The position numbers and the translations under genes are program-made. Under the pieces are notes generated by a model. It was not told the origin of the DNA, ran no database searches, and saw nothing but the letters and a program-made list of their open reading frames with translations. This document shows positions 26,213-34,977 of a stretch of DNA of 64,000 nt, piece by piece; the first letter of the stretch is position 1, and each line of letters starts with the position of its first letter. Source of the stretch: JAJFFW01 sp038531315 (GTDB taxonomy: Bacteria; Pseudomonadota; Alphaproteobacteria; Caulobacterales; Parvularculaceae); contig JBCBBT010000008.1 of NCBI GenBank assembly GCA_038531315.1, positions 1 to 64,000 of the forward strand, in the 5' to 3' direction.

Positions 26213-27184
26213 CTAGGAGAGCAGCCCTTCATTGCCCAGCACATAGATGCAGGCGAACAGGAACAGCCACACAACGTCGACAAAGTGCCAGTACCACGCG
26301 GCGCATTCGAACCCGAAATGGCGTTCCGGCGTGAAATGGCCCTGAAGAGCGCGCCACAGGCAGACGATCAGGAAGATCGTGCCGATGACAACATGCAGGC
26401 CGTGAAAGCCCGTCGCCATGAAAAACGAAGACCCGTAAATATCGCCATTGATGAAGCTGAACATCCCCAGCGTCAGCGCTTCTTTGTATTCAAGGTACTG
26501 AAGGAACGTGAAGAAAATACCGAGGGCGATCGTCGCGACAAGACCCCAGATCAGGCCTTTTTGATCATTGTGCTGAACAGCGTGGTGAGCCCACGTCACG
26601 GTCGTGCCCGAGAGCAACAAGATGAGCGTGTTAACGAGCGGAAGGCCCCAGGGGCTCAGCGGCGTTACGTTTTCAGTCGGCCAAACGCCGCCCGTCGCGT
26701 GCAGGCGGCCGTCATTGCCAATATGGGCGGGCTGTCCGTCGGCGTTCAACATCTGCGTGCCGTCGGCGAGGAGAACCGGATCCATCGCGCCTGGAAACAG
26801 CGCGGCGCCGAAAAACGCCCAGAACCAGGCGGCGAAGAACATCACCTCGGAGGCGATGAACAAGACCATGCCGTAGCGCAGGCCAAGGCGCACCACGGTC
26901 GATGTGTTTTCGCCAGTCAGGCTTTCCTTGATGACGTCGCGCCACCAGCCGGCCATGACCGTCAAGACGCCCGCCAGACCGATCGCAAACAAAAGCGGGC
27001 CTTTAAGCGCGAACCATTTTGCGCCGCCGTCGCCGGCGATGCCGCCAAGCATGATGCCGCCTTCGCCGGTGCGCATCCACGCGACCGCACCGATCATCAT
27101 AACGGCGGCGGCCATGGAGCCCAGCAACGGCCATGGCGACGGGTTCACCAGGTGATAATCGTGTTTGACCTCAGCGCCTGCCAT
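26213..27184 (-). CDS. ctaE: Cytochrome c oxidase subunit III
   Basis: Membrane subunit of the aa3 oxidase, seven TM helices, 323 residues. Typical features are HDYHLVNPSPWP at the start, SEVMFFAAWFWAFF with the carboxylate of helix III, TGFHGLHVIIG-type segment (ATGFHGLHVVIGT), and AWYWHFVDVVWLFLF near the C-terminus. An insert of about 35 residues between the Glu helix and the next one (DPVLLADGTQMLNADGQ and beyond) lengthens a loop. AGGGAAAG precedes the ATG at 27184. It follows ctaG, 99 nt away, and leads into DUF983. Confidence 0.95.
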   Translation of the reverse strand: MAGAEVKHDYHLVNPSPWPLLGSMAAAVMMIGAVAWMRTGEGGIMLGGIAGDGGAKWFALKGPLLFAIGLAGVLTVMAGWWRDVIKESLTGENTSTVVRLGLRYGMVLFIASEVMFFAAWFWAFFGAALFPGAMDPVLLADGTQMLNADGQPAHIGNDGRLHATGGVWPTENVTPLSPWGLPLVNTLILLLSGTTVTWAHHAVQHNDQKGLIWGLVATIALGIFFTFLQYLEYKEALTLGMFSFINGDIYGSSFFMATGFHGLHVVIGTIFLIVCLWRALQGHFTPERHFGFECAAWYWHFVDVVWLFLFACIYVLGNEGLLS

Positions 27185-27283
27185 GCGTCTTTCCCTCAAT
27201 ATCCTGAATTTTCAGACTGTATAGAACTTCCCGGCCCGCCGCGCCAAGCGCCCTGAATTGGCGAGCTGCGAAAAGCGCCCGCG

Positions 27284-27847
27284 CTATTCGGCCGCAGCCG
27301 TTTTCTGCGGCCCCGCGCTGTCCCAGCGAAAGAAGGTATAGGCGAGCGTAATCGTCTCCACTTCCGCCAGATTGCGGTCATTGGCGAGGTCTGGATCGAT
27401 AAAATAGGTCACCGGCATGGAAACCTTCTGGCCCGGCTTCAGGGTCTGCTCGGTGAAGCAGAAGCAATCGATCTTTGAGAAATACTTGCCGGCTTTGGCG
27501 GGCGACACATTGAAGGTGGCGTGACCGGTCACCGGCGCGTCGGAGAGATTTTCGGCCTCATAAAAGGCGAGCCCCGCCTCGCCGATCCGCAAGGTCTGCG
27601 AGACCTGTTCGGGCTTGAACCGCCATGGCAAATCGCCATTCGTCGTTGCGTCGAAGCGGATTGTGATTTCGCGCTCAAGGATCACGTCGGACGCGGCGTC
27701 GGCCTTCTGGGTCGTGCCGCCCCAGCCGGTGACCTGGCAAAAGGCCTTGTAGGCCGGCACCGCCGCATAAGAAAGGCCGACCATGCCGGCGACGCACAAG
27801 GCGACGATGGAGGCCGTTTTCTGGTTTTTGGACAGCCGCGAGACCAT
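27284..27847 (-). CDS. ctaG: Cytochrome c oxidase assembly protein CtaG/Cox11
   Basis: Copper chaperone that delivers CuB to oxidase subunit I. The 187-residue product has one TM helix (about 13-32), then the family motifs AFCQVTGWGG and CFCFTEQ, whose two Cys bind copper, and FIDPDL near the end of the Cox11 domain. The start is the ATG at 27847, 14 nt after the small membrane gene upstream. Same strand and order as in Paracoccus and Rhodobacter oxidase clusters. The C-terminus ends in a short polar tail. Confidence 0.95.
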   Translation of the reverse strand: MVSRLSKNQKTASIVALCVAGMVGLSYAAVPAYKAFCQVTGWGGTTQKADAASDVILEREITIRFDATTNGDLPWRFKPEQVSQTLRIGEAGLAFYEAENLSDAPVTGHATFNVSPAKAGKYFSKIDCFCFTEQTLKPGQKVSMPVTYFIDPDLANDRNLAEVETITLAYTFFRWDSAGPQKTAAAE

Positions 27848-27861
27848 CGCTCCCTACGCTC

Positions 27862-28056
27862 CTAAAAACTGCGTTCCGCCACCGCGCCGCCAAGCCGCAT
27901 AATGGTGACGACGTAAACCAGCAGGACAAAGCCCGCGATCATCAACGCGATGGCGATGTTGCGCTGGCGGCGCTTTTTATCGCCGCCCCCAGCGACGACG
28001 TCAGCGTTCGGCGCCGACGGCTCATCGGTCTTGGCGATATCGATGTCTTCAGACAT
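27862..28056 (-). CDS. Small single-helix membrane protein of the oxidase cluster (CoxF-like)
   Basis: 64 residues: an acidic/polar N-terminus, a basic stretch KKRRQR at 27-32, one transmembrane helix at about 35-54 and a short tail. Small proteins of this size are regularly found between ctaB and ctaG in alphaproteobacteria and are annotated CoxF or hypothetical. The start at 28056 overlaps the ctaB stop by 8 nt, so it is translationally coupled. The overlap and the conserved position argue that it is real. Function not known. Confidence 0.75.
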   Translation of the reverse strand: MSEDIDIAKTDEPSAPNADVVAGGGDKKRRQRNIAIALMIAGFVLLVYVVTIMRLGGAVAERSF

Positions 28057-29017
28057 AGGCGAGGAGCCCCTCGATCAAAAGTGCGCCAAAGATCGCAAAG
28101 AGGAAAAAAATTGAAAACCCGAACAGGCGCTTGGCGGGCTTGTTGTCGCTGGGCGCCGCCTTCAGGACAGCGTAAGCGCGCATCACAAAAAGCCCGCCCA
28201 AAATTGTCGCGGCGGCGCCGTAAAAAAGTCCCGCAAAGCCGAGCGCCGGCGGCGCGAGCCCCGCAGCCGCGAGGAGCAGCGCGTAAACGAAAATCTGACG
28301 GCGGGTCGACGCCGCGCCTTTGACATTGGGCATCATCGGAACGCCGGCGCGGCCGTAATCGCCTTCGCGGTAGAGCGCCAGCGCCCAGAAATGCGGCGGC
28401 GTCCACAGGAAGATGATCGCGAATAACACCCACGCCTCGAGCGGCGCGGTCCCGGTCACCGCAGCCCAGCCGATCACCGGCGGCAGCGCGCCCGCCGCGC
28501 CGCCAATGACGATGTTTTGAGGCGTCGCGCGTTTCAGCCACATCGAATAAATGACGACGTAGAAAAAGATCGTGAAGGCTAAAAGCCCCGCGGCGAGGTA
28601 ATTGGACGACAAAGCCAGCAACACGACGGAGAAAAGCGACAGGAAACCGCCGAAGCCGGCCGCCTCTTCCGCCGGAACCAGACCGCGCGGGATCGGACGA
28701 AGCGCCGTGCGCGCCATGACCGCATCGATGTCGGCGTCCCACCACATGTTCAGCGCCCCCGATGCGCCCGCGCCGACGGCGATGGCGAGCAGCGAGACCG
28801 CGCCCAGAAGAATGTTGAAGCTCGCAGTCGCGCCCGCTGGCGCCGGCGCGAGGATCATGCCCACGAGCGCGGTGAAAATAACCAGCGACATGACGCGCGG
28901 CTTGAGCAGGTCGAAATAGTCTTTCGGTCCGGCAGCCTCATAGTGCGCAGGCGCGCCTGGGCGCGCAGGCGCCGCGCCGCCCGGGGTCATTTCTGAGGTC
29001 ATTATTGTGTCGCTCAT
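28049..29017 (-). CDS. ctaB: Protohaem IX farnesyltransferase (haem O synthase)
   Basis: UbiA-family prenyltransferase that turns haem B into haem O, the precursor of haem A. Eight or nine hydrophobic helices; the Asp-rich motif NMWWDADIDAVMART is the substrate site, and a second Asp-containing loop is YREGDYGRAGVPMMPN. Signature LLKPRVMSLV lies at the start of helix I. The ATG at 29017 gives a 322-residue product; ATGs slightly further in are also possible. Upstream on the same strand lies an uncharacterised membrane gene. It serves ctaD in the same cluster. Confidence 0.94.
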   Translation of the reverse strand: MSDTIMTSEMTPGGAAPARPGAPAHYEAAGPKDYFDLLKPRVMSLVIFTALVGMILAPAPAGATASFNILLGAVSLLAIAVGAGASGALNMWWDADIDAVMARTALRPIPRGLVPAEEAAGFGGFLSLFSVVLLALSSNYLAAGLLAFTIFFYVVIYSMWLKRATPQNIVIGGAAGALPPVIGWAAVTGTAPLEAWVLFAIIFLWTPPHFWALALYREGDYGRAGVPMMPNVKGAASTRRQIFVYALLLAAAGLAPPALGFAGLFYGAAATILGGLFVMRAYAVLKAAPSDNKPAKRLFGFSIFFLFAIFGALLIEGLLAYV

Positions 29018-29106
29018 GGCGCGGGTTATGCCTGAAACGGGCGCGCAGGCAAAGCGGCGGGCGCGCAATTTTAGCGCGTCCCGCTGTCGCTGGCGCCGGC
29101 GCCCGT

Positions 29107-29154
29107 CGGAGCGGCGTCAAGCGCCGATGTCGGGGCGGCGCCAAGCGCCGATAA
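29107..29154. repeat. Two tandem copies of a 24-bp unit
   Basis: CGGAGCGGCGTCAAGCGCCG at 29107-29126 recurs with few changes 24 bp later (29131-29154). It lies just 3' of the stop of the minus-strand gene at 29164. Each copy contains a small GC-rich inverted repeat (GGCG...CGCC). Confidence 0.75.
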
Positions 29155-29163
29155 TGGCCCGGC

Positions 29164-29535
29164 TCAGCCGCGCGCGACGATCGATTTCAGGGCGAACATC
29201 AGGAAAATCAGGATCATGAACGCAATGAAATAGGCGAGAAGCGTGCCCGCCTGCATGTCCATAAACTGGCCCCAACTCGCCTCCAGCTGCGCCCCGAAGC
29301 GATTTGAAACCGCCGCCGCCTCGCCCGCCGACCCGGCGAAGACGCCGCGCAGATAGCCGCCGATCACAAACAAGACCAGCGCCAGCAGCGTCATCGAGCC
29401 GATCTGACGGCCCGAACGCATCACCAGCGCCGCAATCGCCACCGAGCCAAACGCGATCAGAAGACTGATCAGATCGCCCTGCAGGAATGTGCCGCGCAGG
29501 ATACCGCTGACATCCGTCCAAATCATATCCAACAT
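29164..29535 (-). CDS. Three-helix membrane protein between ctaD and ctaB
   Basis: 123 residues, unrecognised. Three hydrophobic helices at about 18-36, 44-62 and 97-117, with a polar loop of about 30 residues (rich in Ala/Ser/Gln) between helices 2 and 3. The ATG at 29535 follows a perfect GGAGG by 7 nt, so the start is secure and the gene is real. It lies within the oxidase cluster but after the ctaD terminator, so it may have its own promoter. Not part of the standard alphaproteobacterial oxidase operon; a local insertion or lineage-specific accessory. Confidence 0.68.
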   Translation of the reverse strand: MLDMIWTDVSGILRGTFLQGDLISLLIAFGSVAIAALVMRSGRQIGSMTLLALVLFVIGGYLRGVFAGSAGEAAAVSNRFGAQLEASWGQFMDMQAGTLLAYFIAFMILIFLMFALKSIVARG

Positions 29536-29671
29536 TGTCGCCCTCCATAGCCCCGTTGAGCGCGCCCCAGCGCGCAAATGCGCGCCATTCCCCGTTTGAC
29601 GCAGCCCCCCGCGACTATACGCGGCGAGGGCGGCGGCGCAAATAACGCAGCCATGCGGCGCTTTCTAATCA

Positions 29672-29734
29672 GGGCGACCAGTGATCGGGCGACCAGTGCT
29701 CGGGGCGACCAGTAATCGGGGCGCTCAGTTAATG
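29672..29734. repeat. Degenerate tandem repeat of a 15-16 bp unit
   Basis: GGGCGACCAGTGATC at 29672-29686 is followed by GGGCGACCAGTGCTCG, GGGCGACCAGTAATCG and GGGCGCTCAGTTAATG, so three good copies and one worn copy. It lies between the ctaD terminator and the start of the small membrane gene. Confidence 0.8.
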
Positions 29735-29799
29735 AGACGCTCAATACTCAAGGCGCCAAGGTTCAAACAGCAACGTTCGGTCGGCGCCTTTCAGGCAAT

Positions 29800-29834
29800 A
29801 AAAAACCCGCAAACGCTCCGTTTGCGGGTTTTTT
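29800..29834 (-). terminator. Strong bidirectional terminator after ctaD
   Basis: A perfect 16-bp stem, AAAAAACCCGCAAACG (29800-29815) with CGTTTGCGGGTTTTTT (29819-29834), closes a three-base loop CTC. A T run on each strand makes it bidirectional. It is 70 nt past the ctaD stop at 29906, so it ends the ctaC-ctaD transcript. Confidence 0.95.
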
Positions 29835-29905
29835 CAGAAATCTTCGCCGCCTGCCTGTGCGCGGCTGATTGATCAGGCAGCCGCGCCACTGGGAGCGTCC
29901 GGTGC

Positions 29906-31567
29906 TCAGAACGCTTTGGCGTCGCCTTTGTCGAACCGCGGCAGCTCGTTGAACTGGTGGAAAGGCGGCGGCGACGGCAAGGTCCACTCCAGCGTGGTGG
30001 CGCCTTCGCCCCACGGGTTCGCCGGCGCTTTCTTTCCGTAGACGAAGAATGAATCGATCAGATGAACGACCCAGACAGCCATCGCCAGCACCATGATGAA
30101 ATAACCGTAGGTCGAAATTTCATTCCAGTAGGCGTAGCCTTCCGGGTAGTCGACGTACCGCCGCGGCATGCCCTGCAGGCCGAGGAAGTGCTGCGGGAAG
30201 AAGATGACGTTGACGCCGATAAACATCAGCCAGAAGTGCAATTGACCGAGCCATTCGCGGTACATCTTTCCGGTCATCTTGCCGAACCAGTAATACCAGC
30301 CGGCAAAAATCGCGAAGACAGCGCCGAGCGACAGCACGTAATGGAAGTGCGCCACGACATAATACGTATCGTGCATATAGTGGTCGATGCCGGCGTTGGC
30401 GAGGAGAACGCCGGTCACGCCGCCGACCGTAAAGAGGAAGATGAAGCCAATCGCCCACAACATCGGCGTCTTGAATTCAAGCGACCCGCCCCACATCGTC
30501 GCAATCCACGAGAAAATTTTGATGCCGGTGGGCACCGCAATGACCATGGTGGCGGCGACGAAATAGGCCTTCATGTTCACGCTGAGACCGACCGTATACA
30601 TATGGTGAGCCCAGACGATGAAGCCGACAAAACCGATGGCGACCATGGCGTAGGCCATGCCGAGATAGCCAAAGATCGGCTTTTTCGAAAATGTCGAGAC
30701 GATGTGTGAGATAATCCCGAAGCCCGGCAGGATCAGAATGTAGACTTCCGGGTGACCGAAGAACCAGAACAGGTGCTGATAGAGGATCGGGTCGCCGCCG
30801 CCGGCGGCGTTAAAGAATGACGTGCCGAAATTCCGGTCGGTCAGCAACATCGTGATCGCGCCCGCCAGCACGGGCAATGACAACACGAGCAGGAACGCGG
30901 TGATCAGCACCGACCACGCAAACAGCGGCATTTTGTGGAGCGTCATGCCCGGCGCGCGCATGTTGAAGATCGTCGTGATGAAGTTGATCGCGCCCAAGAT
31001 CGACGACGCGCCCGCCAGGTGAAGCGACAGGATCAAAAGATCCATCGCCGGCCCGGGGCTGCCGGTTTTCGTCGACAAGGGCGGGTAAAGGACCCAGCCG
31101 CCGCCGAACCCGATATTGGAGCCGTAGCCCGGAACGAAAAGCGACAGCGTGATCAGAACGCCCGACGCCGCATAAAGCCAGAACGAGATATTGTTCATGC
31201 GCGGGAACGCCATGTCCGGCGCGCCGATCATGATTGGCACAAACCAGTTGCCGAAACCGCCGATCATCGCCGGCATCACCATGAAGAAGATCATGATGAG
31301 GCCGTGATACGTGATCAGGACATTGTAGAAGTTGGACGCCGCATCGACGTCGCCGCCGGAGAACATCGTCAGGAATGTAACGCCCGGCTCGGCGAGCTCC
31401 ATGCGCATCAGTCCCGACATGGCGCCGCCGATAATCCCCGCCAGGATGGCGAAGATCAGATAAAGCGTGCCGATATCCTTATGGTTCGTCGACCAGAACC
31501 AGCGAACAAAAAATGACGGCGTATGGTCGTGATCGTCATGCGCGGAAGCGGTTTGTGCGTCTGCCAT
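29906..31567 (-). CDS. ctaD: Cytochrome c oxidase subunit I (aa3 type)
   Basis: Catalytic subunit of the haem-copper oxidase, 553 residues, twelve TM helices. GHPEVYILILPGFG contains the CuB His, the cross-linked Tyr region and the D-channel Glu; AHHMYTVG carries two further CuB His; HDTYYVVAHFHYVLS carries the haem a and a3 ligands. The N-terminal TNHKDIGTLYLI is typical of A1-type oxidases. It is 20 nt downstream of ctaC and closes the transcript at the 29800 terminator. Reduces O2 to water and pumps protons across the inner membrane. Confidence 0.98.
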   Translation of the reverse strand: MADAQTASAHDDHDHTPSFFVRWFWSTNHKDIGTLYLIFAILAGIIGGAMSGLMRMELAEPGVTFLTMFSGGDVDAASNFYNVLITYHGLIMIFFMVMPAMIGGFGNWFVPIMIGAPDMAFPRMNNISFWLYAASGVLITLSLFVPGYGSNIGFGGGWVLYPPLSTKTGSPGPAMDLLILSLHLAGASSILGAINFITTIFNMRAPGMTLHKMPLFAWSVLITAFLLVLSLPVLAGAITMLLTDRNFGTSFFNAAGGGDPILYQHLFWFFGHPEVYILILPGFGIISHIVSTFSKKPIFGYLGMAYAMVAIGFVGFIVWAHHMYTVGLSVNMKAYFVAATMVIAVPTGIKIFSWIATMWGGSLEFKTPMLWAIGFIFLFTVGGVTGVLLANAGIDHYMHDTYYVVAHFHYVLSLGAVFAIFAGWYYWFGKMTGKMYREWLGQLHFWLMFIGVNVIFFPQHFLGLQGMPRRYVDYPEGYAYWNEISTYGYFIMVLAMAVWVVHLIDSFFVYGKKAPANPWGEGATTLEWTLPSPPPFHQFNELPRFDKGDAKAF

Positions 31568-31587
31568 CTTTTTTACGTCTTTCCCAA

Positions 31588-32793
31588 CTATTGCGTTTCA
31601 CCGAGGCGGGCCGCCGCGGTCTTCACTGCGGGTTGCGCCGGGGCCGCGGCCATCGGTTCCATGCCGTTCAACTCGCGCTGTTCATTAACCCACGCCATAA
31701 ACTCTTCGCGCGAGACGGCGCGCACCTCAATCGGCATAAAGGCGTGTTTGATGCCGCAAATTTCCGAGCACTGACCATAATATGTGTTTTCAACGTCGGC
31801 CTTAAACCATGTCTCGTTGATCCGCCCCGGAACAGCATCCACCTTGATGGCGAAATTCGGCAGCGCCCATGAATGGATGACGTCCCGCGCCGTCGTTGTA
31901 ATGCGGATGGTCTCGCCCGCTGGAATATAGACCGGATTGTCGACCGCCAGACGGTAAAGCTCCGGCGTCGTCTCATTCTCCGGCAACATGTTTGAGGTGA
32001 TCTCAAAGTCGCCAAAGTCCGGATAGGAATAAGACCAGCCCCACTGATATCCGCTGACCTTGATCGTGACCGTCGGCGCGGTTGCGATTTCAGTGCGATC
32101 CTCGCCAAAGAGGCCAAGCACTTTCGTGGGGCCGACGCGCGAGCGGCCGCCGCGGACAATCACGTTAGAGCCGACCGGGGGCGTTTCGTTGAGCGTGACG
32201 ACCACTTCTTCCTCGCCCAGGCCTTCAACGGTGAACCCGGTGCGATAAGCGAGCTTTTCCGCGCCATTTGCGTTTTCAACAATAACATCGAGATGTTTTG
32301 GCCGCGTGACTTTACGTTTCGCGGTGAAATCGTTCGGGAAAACCACCGTTGTCGCGCCGCCGTCCGCCTGGACGACAACTTGCCGGCCGTCCGGCATCAC
32401 ATCTTCTTTGTACAGAAGGTCAAATGAAAACAGCGCGATAAAAAGCAGGATGAGGATTGGCACGCCGGTCCAGACGATCTCCACCAGAGTGTTGTGGCTA
32501 AACCGGCGCGCCACCGGATTGGCTTTCTGGTTGTAGCGCACCATCACGTAAAGCAGGAGCGCCAGAACAAACAGGCTGATGCCGACCATGACGGGCATCA
32601 AAACCCAGTTGTGGAAACTGTGCACTTCGGCGGCGAGCGCCGATCCGGCCGGCAGCAGGGTGATGCCGCCGTCCTGCGCATGACCTTCGGCGGCGACAGC
32701 CGCGCCGGCTGCGCCAGCCGCGCCGCCCCCGGCGAAAACCGCCGCGAGACGCCGTCTCGAAATTTCCAAACCGTTAAATCGTTGTCGTTTCAT
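31588..32793 (-). CDS. ctaC: Cytochrome c oxidase subunit II with a large internal insertion
   Basis: CuA-bearing subunit that accepts electrons from cytochrome c. The product is 401 residues, against 250-300 usually. Signal region about 1-40, TM helices at about 62-86 and 106-126. The CuA ligands are all present: H307 (VIHSWA), C342, E344, C346 (QCSEICG), H350 and M353. The aromatic stretch YQWGWSYSYPD at 249-259 is normal. Between helix 2 and that stretch, about residues 133-240 form an extra hydrophilic, Val/Thr/Glu-rich segment where most CtaC proteins have about ten residues. ATG at 32793 heads the ctaC-ctaD operon. Confidence 0.96.
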   Translation of the reverse strand: MKRQRFNGLEISRRRLAAVFAGGGAAGAAGAAVAAEGHAQDGGITLLPAGSALAAEVHSFHNWVLMPVMVGISLFVLALLLYVMVRYNQKANPVARRFSHNTLVEIVWTGVPILILLFIALFSFDLLYKEDVMPDGRQVVVQADGGATTVVFPNDFTAKRKVTRPKHLDVIVENANGAEKLAYRTGFTVEGLGEEEVVVTLNETPPVGSNVIVRGGRSRVGPTKVLGLFGEDRTEIATAPTVTIKVSGYQWGWSYSYPDFGDFEITSNMLPENETTPELYRLAVDNPVYIPAGETIRITTTARDVIHSWALPNFAIKVDAVPGRINETWFKADVENTYYGQCSEICGIKHAFMPIEVRAVSREEFMAWVNEQRELNGMEPMAAAPAQPAVKTAAARLGETQ

Positions 32794-33065
32794 TATTGTG
32801 CAGTCGCCTGTCTCTTGCCGTAGGGTGCGCCGCGGAAATCTGCGCCCCTTTATCGATGTGATTACGCGAGGTTATAGGCCGGCGCCAACCTTATCGTCAT
32901 GCGAAAACGCTCGGAAAAATGGTCGCATAAGCGACCGATTGGCGGCGCTTGCGCGGCGCGTCATCGCGCGGCGATCCCGACTTGGCGAGGCCCCCTTCCC
33001 TCGCTGCGAGGGCGGATGCGCGCGGCTTGCTTGGCAAGCGCGAACGCGCAGCATATGTGTCGGGT

Positions 33066-34484
33066 ATGGAAAAATCCCTCTTCTTCTCCCGCACCGATCT
33101 CGATCAGTCCCGCACGCAATCGATCCTTGATGACGCCTTAAAGGACGCCGACGACGGCGAACTCTATCTGGAATACGCCCAGTCAGAGGCGTTTGTATTT
33201 GACGATAACCGCCTGAAAACAGCGAGTTACGACGTCGAACAAGGGTTTGGCCTGCGCGCTGTTTGCGGTGAATCAACAGGCTATGCGCATGCATCCGACC
33301 TCTCGGAGGCCGCGCTGAAGCGGTCGGCGGAAGCTGTGCAGGCCGTGAAATCGGGCAAAAGCGGCGCGATGGCCGACGGACCTGCGCGCACCAACGCGCA
33401 GCTTTACACCGACGAAAACCCGCTCGGCGGCATGTCTTTTTCCGACAAGACCAAATTGCTGGAGGAGATCAACGATTATGCGCGCTCAAAGGATCAGCGC
33501 GTGCGCCAGGTCTCGGCGTCGCTCTCGGGCGAGTGGTCAGCGATTGAAATCATGCGCCCCGGCGGCGAGGTGGTGCGCGATTTCCGCCCTCTGGTCAGGC
33601 TTAACGTGTCGGTCACGGCAGGCGACGGCGACCGCCAGGAAACCGGCAGCCACGGGGCCGGCGGCCGCGAGGGCTACGCCGCGTATGTCACGCCCGACGC
33701 CTGGCGGGCGCAGGTCGATGAGGCGCTGCGCCAGGCGCTCGTCAACCTTGAGGCTGAACCGGCGCCAGCCGGCGAAATGGAAGTTGTTCTCGGCCCCGGC
33801 TGGCCTGGCATCCTGCTGCACGAAGCCATCGGTCACGGCCTTGAAGGCGACTTCAACCGCAAGCAAACATCAGCGTTTGCGGGCCGTCTCGGCGAGCGCG
33901 TCGCCGCGCCCGGCGTCACTGTCGTCGACGACGGCGCAATCGAGGGCCGGCGCGGCTCGCTCACGGTCGACGACGAAGGCACGCCGACCGCGCGCACGGT
34001 TCTGATCGAAGACGGAATCCTGAAAGGCTATATGCAGGACCGGCTCAACGCGCGGCTGATGGGCGTGGCGCCGACCGGCAATGGCCGCCGCGAGAGCTAT
34101 GGGCATGTGCCGATGCCGCGCATGACCAACACCTTCATGCTGAACGGCGCGCACAGCCCGGAAGAAATCCTGAAAACCGTGAAGGACGGCATTTACGCCG
34201 TTAACTTTGCGGGGGGGCAAGTCGACATCACCTCGGGCAAATTCGTTTTCAACTGCACCGAGGCCTACAGGGTGAAGGACGGCAAGGTAGGGGCGCCCCT
34301 CAAAAACGTGGCGCTGATCGGCGACGGCCCAAGCGTACTGACGCGCGTTTCAATGATCGGGGATGACTTTGCGCTCGATCCCGGCGTCGGCGTTTGCGGC
34401 AAGGCGGGCCAGGGCGTCCCCGTCGGCGTCGGCCAGCCGACGATCAAGATCGACGCGCTAACGGTCGGCGGCGCGGCGGCGTAA
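33066..34484 (+). CDS. tldD: Metalloprotease TldD
   Basis: Forms the TldD/TldE heterodimer that cleaves unstructured peptides, including leader peptides of modified microcins and the CcdA antitoxin in E. coli. The active-site zinc motif is HEAIGHGLEGDF, with the His-Glu pair characteristic of TldD. The length of 472 residues is normal. The ATG at 33066 gives MEKSLFFSRTDL; a frame from 32949 would add residues that do not look like the family. The partner gene (tldE/pmbA) lies at 45071-46414, 11 kb away on the same strand. A CPBP protease frame follows 6 nt later. Confidence 0.95.
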   Translation: MEKSLFFSRTDLDQSRTQSILDDALKDADDGELYLEYAQSEAFVFDDNRLKTASYDVEQGFGLRAVCGESTGYAHASDLSEAALKRSAEAVQAVKSGKSGAMADGPARTNAQLYTDENPLGGMSFSDKTKLLEEINDYARSKDQRVRQVSASLSGEWSAIEIMRPGGEVVRDFRPLVRLNVSVTAGDGDRQETGSHGAGGREGYAAYVTPDAWRAQVDEALRQALVNLEAEPAPAGEMEVVLGPGWPGILLHEAIGHGLEGDFNRKQTSAFAGRLGERVAAPGVTVVDDGAIEGRRGSLTVDDEGTPTARTVLIEDGILKGYMQDRLNARLMGVAPTGNGRRESYGHVPMPRMTNTFMLNGAHSPEEILKTVKDGIYAVNFAGGQVDITSGKFVFNCTEAYRVKDGKVGAPLKNVALIGDGPSVLTRVSMIGDDFALDPGVGVCGKAGQGVPVGVGQPTIKIDALTVGGAAA

Positions 34485-34490
34485 GCGGTT

Positions 34491-34970
34491 TTGCGCATAC
34501 CGTCTTTTCGCGATTGGGCGTACACAGCGCTTTTTACAGTTTTGTTCGCGATAGCGGCGGCGGCAATCGGGTTCCCCGGCGGATTGTTCAGCTTTGAAAT
34601 CAATACCGATGTCCAGGACGTTCTGCGCGTTGCGGCGATTGCATTCATTGCGCCAGCATTGTTGGAAGAACTGGTGTTCAGAGGACCGCTCCTCGCCGTT
34701 CAAGCGCGTGGCTCCAAGCATGCTTTGGCTTTCGCCGCAGCGGCGTCTTTGGCCCTGTTCATCATCTGGCATCCACTCAACGCAACCTATCTCCTGAAAA
34801 CCGCGCGCCCGCTGTTCTTCGATCCAATATTTTTGCTGATTGCCGCACTGCTTGGCGCGACTGCATCGATCATTGCCCTGACGACACGCTCGCTATGGTG
34901 CGCCATCTTTTTTCACTGGATCGTGGTTGTCGCCTGGAAATTTTGTCTGGGCGGACCGAAATTTCTGTAG
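34491..34970 (+). CDS. CPBP-family intramembrane protease
   Basis: 159 residues, about four TM helices. The conserved motifs are EELVFRG at 59-65, HPLNA at 94-98 and FHWIVVVAWK at 141-150, which carry the Glu, Arg and two His of the glutamic-type intramembrane protease (CPBP/Abi) family. The only plausible start is the TTG at 34491, six nt after tldD, with no good ribosome site, so it may depend on tldD translation. CPBP proteins process prenylated or bacteriocin-related peptides in some bacteria; here the link to TldD suggests peptide handling, but that is inference. Converges with the Crp/Fnr gene 7 nt away. Confidence 0.78.
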   Translation: MRIPSFRDWAYTALFTVLFAIAAAAIGFPGGLFSFEINTDVQDVLRVAAIAFIAPALLEELVFRGPLLAVQARGSKHALAFAAAASLALFIIWHPLNATYLLKTARPLFFDPIFLLIAALLGATASIIALTTRSLWCAIFFHWIVVVAWKFCLGGPKFL

Positions 34971-34977
34971 ACCACGC

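Noticed and set aside
26285..27256. 323-residue plus-strand frame opposite ctaE
   Set aside because: Shadow of subunit III, a membrane protein whose antisense strand gives a charged low-complexity product.
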